Assembly: GCA_001929475.1 (NCBI GenBank) | Contig: LXFE01000468.1 | Coordinates: 1-25,834, forward strand | Direction of reading: 5' to 3' | DNA from: Neolecta irregularis DAH-3 | Lineage: Eukaryota > Ascomycota > Neolectomycetes > Neolectales > Neolectaceae | DNA: 25,834 bases | Part shown: one piece after another, positions 6,843-15,588 of the stretch | Layout of the letters: the number at the start of each line of letters is the position of its first letter | Numbering within the stretch: position 1 is the first letter of the stretch | The notes under the pieces: generated by a model | Told to the model about the DNA's origin: nothing | Databases searched by the model: none | Seen by the model: the letters and a program-made list of their open reading frames with translations, nothing else | Program-made: the position numbers and the translations under genes

Positions 6843-8223
6843 ATGCACCCCATCCGCCGCACATTCGCTGCTGCTGCCGCCTGCAAGCACAAATCGCCCG
6901 CGCGCGTCTTTGTCGACACCTTCAAAGCCGAACTGCGCAAGAGCAAGGAGCTGCAGCACACAATAAAGGCGCTGCAGGACGAATCAGGCCGCCTCGGCGA
7001 CAGCGACGCTCTGCGCAAGGCCAAAGACGCCTATTCAAAGGCGCGGGTGCGGGCGCCCGGGTAGACGGCGCTGCTGACGGCCAGGACACTTCCGCCAGCG
7101 CTACTTCCTTCTCCTCGCACCAGCTGAAAAAGGCCGGCCGGGCGGTAGGCTCCACCGCTTCCGCCGCCTGGCACTCGCCGCCCGTCAAACACTCGCGCAA
7201 CGCCCTTTCGGCCACCGGGTCCGCCGTGGCCAGTGCCGTCGACAAGAGCACCGCGCCGATCCGCAACACGCAGACCTTCAAAGCCGTCTCTGGCGAGATC
7301 AGGCAGGTCATCGACGACGGCAGCTCCTCCAGGTACGGCGGCTTCGTCGAGCGCGACGAGCGCAGGCGCAGGCGCATCGAGCGAGATCTCAAGGACCTGC
7401 CCTCCCGCAAACGCAGAGTGGACGAGAACCCAGAGTATGTCTGCTCCTTGTCATCCTGATCTCAAGAGCCGGCCACAATGTCGTCCTGCATAAAGACTCC
7501 GCCTGGAAGGAGTCCTGGAACGAGTGGAAAGACAAAAACCCCATGATGCAGTCCCTCTTCTCGTTTCAGAAATCCTACAAAGACTCGGAAAACCCCCTCG
7601 TTTCAACTGCCAGAGACGTTGCCGATCGCCTCGCCGACTTTTGGGCAGGCGTCTTCAAGGAAACAGAAACTGCCTCCGTCGTCAAAAAGTTCAAGCAAAT
7701 GGATCCAAATTTCACTGTGGACTCCTTCACAAGAGATCTGAGAGACTATATTCTCCCCGAAATCGTAGACGCATACGTCAAAGGCGACGCCGAGATTCTC
7801 AAAATCTGGCTAGGCGAAGCCGTATGGCCTGCCCCCCCAACTCGGCTGATATCCAGCCTTTCCAAGTCTGGAGTGCCCTGGCTAAACAATATACCGCTCA
7901 GGGCCTCGTCCCAGACGGCTGCATTCTAGATATTCGTGGAGTCGATATTGTAAAATCAAATTTCATCCCTCCTAGCGATATCCCTGTTTTCGTAGTCACC
8001 TTTCGCACACAAGAAGTTCATGTATATCGGAGTACTTCCACGGGAGAAATCATGGCCGGCGTGGAAGACAATATTCAACAAGTATCAATCCCTCTAGATT
8101 TTTCTAACTTGGGTCACTTATGCTGCCGTATTCACCCGCATAGACGAAGAAATCGCAAATGAAGAAACTCGCGGTTGGAGAGTCATCGATTTTGCAAAAG
8201 CCGCCGCCAGAAATTTCACCTAG
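6843..8223 (+). CDS. tim44: TIM44, mitochondrial import motor subunit, 414 aa
   Basis: Five exons (6843-7046, 7085-7434, 7467-7821, 7857-8081, 8113-8223) with introns of 38, 32, 35 and 31 nt. The start MHPIRRTFAAAAACKHKS is an Arg/Ala-rich mitochondrial presequence. The N-terminal half is charged and helical (FKAELRKSKELQ), the Hsp70-binding part of the family. The C-terminal Tim44 domain is clear: WKDKNPMMQSLFSFQKSYKD, DPNFTVDSF, DGCILDIRGVDIV, PVFVVTFRTQEVHVYRS, then a final RGWRVIDFAKAAARN. Tim44 docks mtHsp70 to the TIM23 channel on the matrix side of the inner membrane. The length is close to the family norm. The last intron (8082-8112) must end in GG to keep QQ|VTYAAVFTRID, an odd 3' site. 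Base composition falls from very GC-rich in exons 1-2 to average by exon 4. The stop codon overlaps that of the convergent zinc-finger gene. Confidence 0.93.
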
Positions 8224-8729
8224 TCCCTCTTCTTCCTGATATTCTTTGCTCCCTTTCTTTTTTTGAAAATGGGCTCTGCAAGGTCCTTTTGGTCATCTAG
8301 AATGTACATCGGCATAGCCTTTTCTACAATTTGAAAGTCTCGTAGACCTTCAGTGTCGTCTTTATCGTAATCCACAGCCCGCGTCCTCTTTCCAAATATC
8401 TCGTTTGGTTTGTCTTTCTCTTCATCAGGAGCAGTATTTTCAGTCACTTCCTGCTCGCTGATAGGCCTTATATAATCCTCCTCCTTTGGGCCAACCCACC
8501 GCTCACCGATTTCTTTCCCCTTTGCCGGCTCCGGCTTTTTGGCCGCAGGTCGAGGGATATATCGAGGCAACCTCTCGCGATTCTCCGGATCCGTTTGTTG
8601 CTGTTTATGTAGCTCTTGAATAAATCTTGCAAGTTGTCGTTTATGACGATCAGAAGTGTCATGTTGTGTTTGTCCGAGTTTGGTCGATGTGTAGAATGTC
8701 TTGCAGTATTTACACCAGGATCTAGACAT
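8220..8729 (-). CDS. U1-type zinc-finger splicing-factor-like protein (WBP4/Saf1-like), 169 aa
   Basis: Single exon. Near the N-terminus Cys6, Cys9, His23 and His29 form a CX2CX13HX5H finger of the U1/matrin type (SWCKYCKTFY ... TSDRHKRQ), which binds structured RNA or spliceosomal partners. The middle is charged and low in complexity. The C-terminus has LRDFQIVEKAMPM followed by EPIFKKRKGAKNIRKK, which resembles the C-terminal FKKRK...N-R-R motif of WBP4 (FBP21) and its fungal relatives. The WW domains of animal WBP4 are absent, as expected for a short fungal form. A role in pre-mRNA splicing is inference. The start ATG is 107 bp from that of the divergent deacetylase gene. Its TAG shares the palindrome CTAG (8220-8223) with the TAG of TIM44. 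Confidence 0.75.
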   Translation of the reverse strand: MSRSWCKYCKTFYTSTKLGQTQHDTSDRHKRQLARFIQELHKQQQTDPENRERLPRYIPRPAAKKPEPAKGKEIGERWVGPKEEDYIRPISEQEVTENTAPDEEKDKPNEIFGKRTRAVDYDKDDTEGLRDFQIVEKAMPMYILDDQKDLAEPIFKKRKGAKNIRKKRD

Positions 8730-8836
8730 TAGTGGCTAGAATGACAGCTCGCATGCTTTGGTGTGGATTTCCAGGGCTCGCCCATGGAGTTGACGTTGGA
8801 ATCAGATCAATCGTTCATCCCTCTTATTGACTCAAC

Positions 8837-9982
8837 ATGAGAGTCTTCACTTCTCTAGACTGGTAATTTGTACCATGATCTCCATTCACTAATAGTCTAC
8901 TACATAACCCACCGTTTGAAATCTTGGATGGTGATAAATCAGAATGGTTGGGTACCGTATTTCATAATCAAGCCTAACCTTTAGAATCCCCTGCTCGGAT
9001 AGAAAAAATCAAGCAAGTCTTGATAAAATCTGAACGATTCAAGTTTGAACAAGTGATGGATTTCGGTGAAAGCCCAATTCTAAAAGTTCATTCGCAAGAA
9101 TACGTTACTCATCTCAAAACTATATACGACAGATGGTACACAGTTTGAGAAAAAAGTTGACATCAGGGTATCCGAAGGACGGTCCTCAAGTGGAGTTATC
9201 CCGGAAACATTTCTTCACTTCAATCTTGTCGATTCAGATGACTTTTCTACTCATTCTGTGGCACAGGTTGGACGCTTTGCATTCGATATGACGAGTACAA
9301 TCACCAAAGATACCTGGAAAAGCGCGTATGCCGCAGTCCAGTGTGTCCTTTCCGGTGCAAATGCGATCATGAATGGAGGTAAAACAGCTTATGCACTTGT
9401 TCGGCCTCCAGGACATCATTCGACACAGGATCTTTGTGGGGGTTACTGTTACCTCAATCATGCAGCTATTGCAGCAAACTACTTGTCAGGGAGAAAAGTC
9501 ATTCTCGATGTCGGTATGGATTATCAAGAATCAATCTTGATGTTGTAGATTATCATCATGGGAATGGCACAGAAAAGATTGTCAAAGGTAATGAGGATAT
9601 TCTTTATGTATCACTGCATGCAGACGATGATTATCCATACTATACTGGACATAGAAATGCCGGTAATGCCATCAATATCCCTCTTCCTCGAACAACTACC
9701 ACCGACGAATATATTCTGGCTCTGCAAAAGGCAATATCCCATCATATCCTTCCTTTTCGGCCTGATTTTTTGATTATCTCCTTCGGAGTCGATACCTATA
9801 ACGAGGACCCAATCGCAGGGTTTTCAAATGTTGACCGAGGCATGTATACCCAAATGGGCCGGCAAATTTCTCAAAGCAAGTGTCCTTCATTATGGATTCA
9901 GGAAGGCGGTTATCATATGGAAACGCTAGGCGATATTGTAAAGGATGTTTTATCGTCATATATGGACGTTTTAGAGATTTGA
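8837..9982 (+). CDS. Acetylpolyamine amidohydrolase-like deacetylase (HDAC superfamily), 337 aa
   Basis: Five exons (8837-8862, 8896-8951, 8985-9135, 9167-9513, 9549-9982) with introns of 33, 33, 31 and 35 nt. The arginase/deacetylase fold residues are all present: the catalytic His pair in RPPGHHS (His161-His162), zinc ligands in ILDVDYHHGNGT (Asp194, His196) and FGVDTYNEDP (Asp275), and the transition-state Tyr in EGGYH (Tyr315). RVFTS near the start, GVIPETF, and GGYCYLNHAAIAA are typical of acetylpolyamine amidohydrolases rather than classical Rpd3/Hda1 histone deacetylases. These enzymes remove acetyl groups from acetylputrescine, acetylspermidine or related amines. The substrate here is inferred. 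The segment after YPYYTGH is shorter than in bacterial homologues. The second exon is the least certain. The 3' end overlaps the convergent HAD gene by 12 bp. Confidence 0.88.
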
Positions 9983-10768
9983 AAGTTTTGGTTCTAGCAA
10001 GCACATTCCAGACAAATGTTCCATCTGGCGAATTGCTGGCGATGCATCATGTAGCGCAACCTTGATCGTCTTCATTCCCAACTGACGAGCTGTTCTCAAG
10101 TTCCTTGTTATTAATAATATTCACAAGCAAGTCTCACAAGCCAATGTCATCGATAAAGCATACTTTGCAAGGTTCAACTCCCATCTTCTCGCAAGCATGC
10201 AGATAAAACCTGGCATCAGGCTTTCGCATTCCTAGAATATGTGATTGAAAGTAATAATCCCCAAATATCCCTTTCAGTTCTTCTGCCAAGGGTTCAGATG
10301 TGGGAAACGAGTTTGTTAATGCTCCAAGGATGAATTGGCTACTCTCTGCAGCTCAGCATCACGCGTACGACAGACAGACCTTTAAGCTGTTTTACAGCGT
10401 TTAACATGGGTATTTGCAATATCCCCGTCTTCCCCATCATCTTTTCAAACAGCTCTTTACCATTTATGATGGGTGGTGTTTCATCTCCGAGTCTATCCCA
10501 TATCTTGCGGTCCGAGAGTTCTAGCCCGAATTGCTCATAAAACGAATCATCCAGAGGAATTTCACCTCTCTCCAACTTTTGAAAGGCACCGTCAGGCGAG
10601 TACGCAGCTCTAGAATAAGCAGTGTTTGTTTATTCAACCCTACATTACCCTATTTATGTAACCCCTTGGAATATTGTAATTTATTTCGTATTCTGATAAG
10701 CCATGCATAGGGCTCCTAGCAAGAACTCCCCCTATATCGAAGAGAAAGGCCTTGATTTCTGTAGCCAT
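9971..10768 (-). CDS. HAD-superfamily hydrolase, ACAD10/epoxide-hydrolase N-domain type, 231 aa
   Basis: Four exons (10644-10768, 10380-10609, 10138-10345, 9971-10103), all three introns exactly 34 nt. Motif I is FLFDIGGVL (nucleophile Asp11), motif II lies in GALTNSFP, the motif III Lys in MRKPDARFY, and motif IV in CFIDDIGLN. The cap region has the subfamily pattern IPRGYIN ... LERGEIPLDDSF. The second motif I aspartate, which acts as acid/base in HAD phosphatases, is replaced by Gly (D-x-G instead of D-x-D). ACAD10-type relatives show the same, so phosphatase activity is doubtful, and the substrate is unknown. The start at ATG 10768 fits the usual short lead before motif I. The two single-frame ORFs visible here are read-throughs of introns and do not show the product. 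Confidence 0.86.
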
Positions 10769-11714
10769 GACACGCTCCAGAAAGTAGCTGGTAGACCGAG
10801 GCGCGTAATATTCTTGGAGCAGGACGACCTTAAACGCGACATCAATTACAGGTTAACAACTTAATAGGCCGGAAATTCAGGCATAGGGCTCTCGTATAAT
10901 TAAACTTGATGAGAATCTTTGGGGATTTCTCAAAATTTAGCGGAAAATAGGGGGATATTTCTATATTGAGTTACATTAGAATTCATCCTTCACTCTGAGA
11001 ACCTTTGTGTCATTTGTTTGTTCGAATGATTAAACATTGTTAGTCGTCACCACTTACCAAGGCTATTTTACCCCCCTAGCAAATATCATGTAAAATGCCG
11101 TCATTTCTAGCGAAATTTCGTCATATCTGAAACACTATCTTTGACGAATTCAACGCAGCAACTGTCTTTCTTACCCCTCATTCCCCATTTCTGAGTAGGT
11201 CTGGGCTCGTATTGGTAATATTCACAGCGTTGAGATGACCAAAGGCTCTGAAAAAATAGCTATTTAACGCTCACCATTTCATACCCAGCAATTTATTTTC
11301 CGCGAAGAGTAGTATGCAGAGTTTTGTCAGCAAGCCAACGAAATAAACCACAAGTTTGGTCATCCTAATCAATAATTGTCCGAGTAAAGTCAATAAAAGA
11401 TCTTCAAGTAGTCTTTTGATTTAAAACTTGACTTGAGAAAAGTCCGTATGCACGAAATTTGATAGATGATGCTTCCTCCTATTCCTCTACATAATTAAAC
11501 CCGCCGTTCTAGAAGACATATTGAGTTCCAGAATTTATGATTTAAACTCACCAAGCTAAATATTGAAAATATGCCCTTTCCTTGGCAAGCTATATGTGAA
11601 GGAAAAAGAATCGTGTGGTCGAGATTGTGTCGCCGTTCCAATCCACCTAGCTTAGAGCCGACCACCACTCTATATATTTGCTTCTTCGTGGTACTTGCTG
11701 AACTCTCCTCGAGG
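10769..11714. other. Divergent intergenic region, no gene seen
   Basis: About 0.95 kb of AT-rich DNA lies between the HAD-family gene (-) and UBC9 (+). An ATG at 11571 is in frame with the UBC9 start, but the intervening 48 codons resemble nothing in the family and UBC9 proteins begin at the later Met, so I treat it as leader. I found no tRNA boxes, repeats or conserved coding signal. Confidence 0.5.
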
Positions 11715-12388
11715 ATGTCGACTTTATCGCGTAATCGTCTTCAGGAAGAAAGGAAGCAATGGCGCAAAGACCATCCATATGTAAATTATTTTTGATTATA
11801 GCATATATAACATTTAGGGCTTCTTCGCAAAACCCAACAAGGCCCCAGATGGATCTCTCGATCTAATGAACTGGAGTGTTGGAATTCCAGGAAAACCTAA
11901 TACGAGTTGGGAAAAGGGCATATATAAGCTTACAATGAGCTTCCCAGAAGGTTCGTCCATCAAAGTTATGGCATGTATTCATGCCATTTAGAATATCCAA
12001 CCAAACCCCCAAAATGTTGGTTCGATTATACCTGTTCCATGATATGACTGTCTACTGATGAATGATAGGCAAATTTTCGCCTCCGCTCTTTCACCCCAAT
12101 GTATACCCCTCTGGCACCATTTGTTTATCTATTTTGAATGAAGACGAAGGTTGGAAACCAGCTATCACTATCAAACAGGCGGGTTTTGTAGAGTTATGAT
12201 ATTGACATTGTAGATTGTCCTTGGCGTGCAAGAGTTACTCGATAATCCTAATCCTGAGTCTCCCGCACAAAGTGAAGCCTATGGACTGTTCAAGTATAAT
12301 CCTTATCTTGCCTATAGTAATATCCAGACGGGATAAGATTGCATATGAAAAAAGAATTCGCCAACAAGCGAAAGAGATGGCGGCTTGA
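11715..12388 (+). CDS. ubc9: UBC9, SUMO-conjugating E2 enzyme, 157 aa
   Basis: Six exons (11715-11780, 11818-11950, 11992-12015, 12069-12178, 12214-12293, 12328-12388) with introns of 37, 41, 53, 35 and 34 nt. The product is the standard 157 residues: [20 protein letters not shown] at the start, [23 protein letters not shown] with the catalytic Cys93, [17 protein letters not shown], and [10 protein letters not shown] at the end. Ubc9 takes SUMO from the Aos1-Uba2 E1 and passes it to lysines, directly recognising the consensus psi-K-x-E. The exon-exon joins are constrained by near-invariant residues, so the model is firm. Intron 4 begins GC rather than GT (CAG|GCGGGT), and no GT alternative keeps IKQIVLG. 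It lies convergent to the KH-domain gene with 128 bp between stops. In fission yeast the same gene is called hus5. Confidence 0.96.
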
Positions 12389-12516
12389 ACGATCACAAAG
12401 TCCTTCGTAATCCCGCTAAATGACTTGTCTATGTTTCGACAATCATAAATTTTTGTATCCCAATGTATTACTAAAGCAGCATTTGGAAAGTAGGAAAGAC
12501 CATATTTACCTTCTCC

Positions 12517-14144
12517 CTAGAGACCTGGGGGTGGTGGAACACTATTGTAGCCACCTTGACCATTACTAGCAGGGGGTGGAGGAGATCCGGAATATTGCTG
12601 TTGGTTGGTATTTCCGCCATCTGTAGCCTTAGCAATGGTTAATTGTACAAGAACTGCACAGAATGGTTGTTGATACTGTGGATATGTTCCATAAGCTCCA
12701 TTATATGGGTCATTGCTTCCGAAATTGCCAAACGGGTTTCCCGTGGGAACAGTTGCTTTTGTGCCGGGAGCAACTCCAGGTGCGTTATACTGAAATAATT
12801 AACGTTCTGGATACACCGCAAACATACTCCTGGCGGTGGGCTTGCAAATTGAGCGGCTGGAATAATATTTGCTCCTGTTTTCTGCGCTTCGTGCTGAGCT
12901 GCAACTGTCTTGACGAGATCTTCACAAAGTTGTTTTGAGCGTTGGACTTCAGCGATATCTGGCCCACTGAGAGTCAATAAAGCTAAACAATGATTACGAA
13001 CGTAATGTGAAGATAAAGAGGCTCATCGCTTTCTTGACCAGTCGCAGGATCTACGAAACCAGATCCAATTCCTTTTATCTGAACCCGGGTTTTCGTTTCT
13101 TGCTGGATGTGTTTAACAAATTGCCCCTAATTGTCAAAAATGATACTGGAAACTCCCTTTTACACTCGGTCCAACTACTTGAGCCCGAATGTTGAAGCCT
13201 TTAATCTGCTCGAGACTAATATAGACTCGCTCTTCAGGCCATTTTCGCTATGGGCTTAGCTATGGCACAAGTATAATTCCAACCCTTCCAAATTCGTCCC
13301 TCTCGAAATCTTCCTTCTTTCTCAATCGGCGTTCATCGATTAATGGACCAAGAGCTGTGTCAATAAGTGCTTCCACTTTCCTGACAGCAGCTTCGAGACC
13401 TGTCTTTGTGGTGCTGGTTATGTGAAGAAATAGAGGTGGGTCCGCAGTTGTGGCGAGGGTTTTATCCGGATAATATTTTCCACGTGTGGTGACATCTAAG
13501 AAGCGTAAGAGGTTGTCTGGCTTAATGTAGGTATGGGTACCGGCTCCAGTGTCGTCCTTGATCTAGAGTCTAGTCAGCATTCAGTATGCCTAAAGCGAAT
13601 ATTTCAAGCCGCTGTTTGCTCAGTATAAATCTTCGCAAACAGGAAATGAGGATTTTTGGGAAGAAGGTTTAAGTACCTGTTTCTGGGTCGAACCTTTCGT
13701 CAGTACATATCTGTTTCGTAGATCATTGATCTCGATATCCTTGATAAAATCGTCATTTTCACGATACATATCCTCTAAGCCTGGGATTGTGGGAGATTTC
13801 GGTTGAGGTGGAGGTGGTGGAATGCATGCCTTGAGATGATTAATCCAATGATACAGAATTAAAGGATTCATGTACTTTCCGTACCGGAACAGCCGGCTTC
13901 GGGAAATCCTTCTTTGCCTTCAGCAAGGCATTGATCTTCGCAGCAGCTGCGGCTAGATTTTTCAGAATCTGCAAGAAGTGTTGGTTTTACCAGCTTTTTG
14001 CGCAGGGGTCATTTCAGCAGGATCGTTTGAAGATGACTTTACAGCTGAGATTGGACTTTCCGCTTTATCTTTCCTGAGCGACTTGGCAGGAACCTCGCTC
14101 TCTGTTTTCTCCACCCATTTGCGCTTGCGGCGATCTTCGGACAT
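12517..14144 (-). CDS. KHDC4/BLOM7-like KH-domain RNA-binding protein, about 424 aa
   Basis: Eight exons (13991-14144, 13885-13952, 13677-13829, 13284-13562, 13164-13247, 13002-13126, 12828-12966, 12517-12789). Introns are 38, 55, 114, 36, 37, 35 and 38 nt. The order of motifs follows animal KHDC4: an N-terminal AAAAAKINALLKAK helix, DIEINDLRNRYVLTKGSTQK opening the first KH-like unit, then YISLEQIKGFNIRAQVVGPS-GQFVKHIQQETKTRVQIKG (broken here by an intron at the hyphen) as the second KH unit with its GxxG-like loop, and DEPLYLHITGPD...LCEDLVKTV. The tail is Gln/Gly/Pro-rich and ends VPPPPGL. KHDC4 relatives associate with splicing factors and influence splice-site choice, so a splicing role is likely by family. 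The donor of intron 2 could instead be 9 nt further downstream, and the region around 12640-12670 may hide another small intron. Confidence 0.82.
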
Positions 14145-14872
14145 AGTATTGCGTTGAAGTCAGATCGGGGAACGATGGTGGAAGAAAGACGAAAGCTGTT
14201 CCCCACTCCAACATTTCCGTTCGCCTCAAATAATGTAGACGATCTTTACATCGAATATATTCAGAATTGTCACAAATTTACTTTGCCGAATGCGTCTTGG
14301 AATCAACGAAGCTTCATCAATGTATGGATCGGGAGCAGCAATTTTGACCAGACAGATCAATCTTTGAAAATGTTCACGTGTCATCTCTTATATCATCATT
14401 TTGTCTTCGTAAAACTAGGTTTGATTTATTATTAGTTGATTTTCAGTTCGCAGCAAGATAGGAGAGAGTCAAGGTCCAAACAAACAGCCTCCTTGCGTAT
14501 TGTACTAAATTTGGATTGAACTTATGAGGAACAAAAGTGAGAAAATTTGTCTCAGACAAAAATAGCATTGCCTTGCTGATTGACTTCTTCGCTGGCAGAT
14601 CAGAAATAATTGTCAACAATTGACTAGCCTCTTGATTCTTTGAACCAGCGCAAAACGCTCATTTTATCATAATTGTTTTAATATTCTCTTTGACCGGTTT
14701 TTGGCTCAAACCGCTCCAGAAGCTGTGGCCTGCTTAAGTAGGGGATAATCCCCATAGACGTATTAACAACAGAATGATTTGATTAACTGTGCCAAGAAAA
14801 GTCAGACGTGGCTGTGCACTTGGCATATAATACAGATAGGGGCAAGCCCATTTTGATCCATTCTCTACAATC
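14145..14872. other. Divergent intergenic region, no supported gene
   Basis: About 0.73 kb lies between the KH-domain gene (-) and the small membrane protein (+). A plus-strand frame from an ATG at 14174 to 14435 (about 87 codons) matches no family I know and has no flanking exon with good splice sites, so it is left out. A TATAAT-like string (14825-14830) lies about 45 bp above ATG 14873 and may be a core promoter element. No RNA gene is visible. Confidence 0.45.
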
Positions 14873-15418
14873 ATGTCGGCCTACTCTGCAATAGCTGCAA
14901 TGTCACTTTATTCCTGTCCCAAAGGCCCATCTCGTCAGGAACAGGCTGCCGATCCCAAAAAGTGCAATCACATGAATAAGACACTAAAAAGAGCGATGTA
15001 CGCATTGGTATCGTCACTTGCATTCATTTTGCTTGCCTCCTTGGCTTTCGTGCAAGAGGACGTGCAGTATTTATATAAGCGTCAGATATCCAGCTATTCG
15101 AACTCGGGGGGCAGTTCCTTTACGCAACACAAGCTATGGGCTATAATTGTCGTGGTCGTAGGTTCTGGCATCCCCTTTACAATTTCATGCTTATCTTCAA
15201 TAGGCCTTGCTCTACTGCTTGTCGCAGGTGTATGTATTGCTGCATGCTGCTGTCGAGAAAGCTTTAGAAATCCGATCTGTTGTCCCTGCTATACTTGTGC
15301 TTGCTGTGGCTGTCTAGGTATGTTTATCCTAACTATACACAGGTATTGAATATCTTTAGGGCTGATTGAGTGTTTAAGTTGTGGGTTGTGTGCCCAAGGA
15401 GTAGCAGACCTTGTGTGA
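14873..15418 (+). CDS. Small two-pass membrane protein with Cys-rich C-terminus, 167 aa
   Basis: Exons 14873-15317 and 15360-15418 join across a 42-nt intron with a CCTAAC branch site. Unspliced, the frame would end at 15349. I do not recognise the family. The N-terminal 40 residues are polar. A hydrophobic helix at about 42-60 (ALVSSLAFILLASLAFV) and a second at about 90-124 (LWAIIVVVVGSGIP ... LALLLVAGVCIAACC) suggest two membrane passes. From residue about 118 the tail holds many cysteines (CCC, CCPCYTCACCGCLG, then LIECLSCGLC in exon 2). Such clusters are candidates for palmitoylation or metal binding. Both are inference. The segment between the helices (YSNSGGSSFTQHK) would form a short loop. 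It is convergent to the CSL gene, with 170 bp between stops. Confidence 0.65.
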
Positions 15419-15588
15419 AAGGATTATAATATCTTTGTAATAGAGTCAAATTTTGATGACATACATATTTTAAATACACACATTCCTTCCTCCCAACAGC
15501 TTTAGCTCCTTCTTTCCTTCTATCCAAAAGTCCAGATAACCTTACAATTGACTGTCCTTTCATAAAATTCCCACAGAATTTAATGGCA

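Noticed and set aside
6922-7410. 162-codon minus-strand frame inside TIM44
   Set aside because: Arg/Ala/Ser-rich shadow of the GC-rich TIM44 exons, with no domain and no splice context.
8082-8097. A 16-nt intron in TIM44 ending at CTCTAG, which is also in frame
   Set aside because: It would be far shorter than any known spliceosomal intron and would insert residues absent from the family.
10165-10180. GGTTCAACTCCC, a tRNA B-box-like string
   Set aside because: It lies inside a conserved exon of the HAD gene and has no matching A box, anticodon arm or acceptor stem.
12018-12031. GGTTCGATTATACC, another B-box-like string
   Set aside because: It is part of UBC9 intron 3, departs from the consensus, and has no tRNA stems around it.
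14154-14435. 93-codon frame between the KH-domain gene and the Cys-rich gene
   Set aside because: The listed start is TTG, the first ATG is internal, and the translation has no recognisable domain or codon bias.
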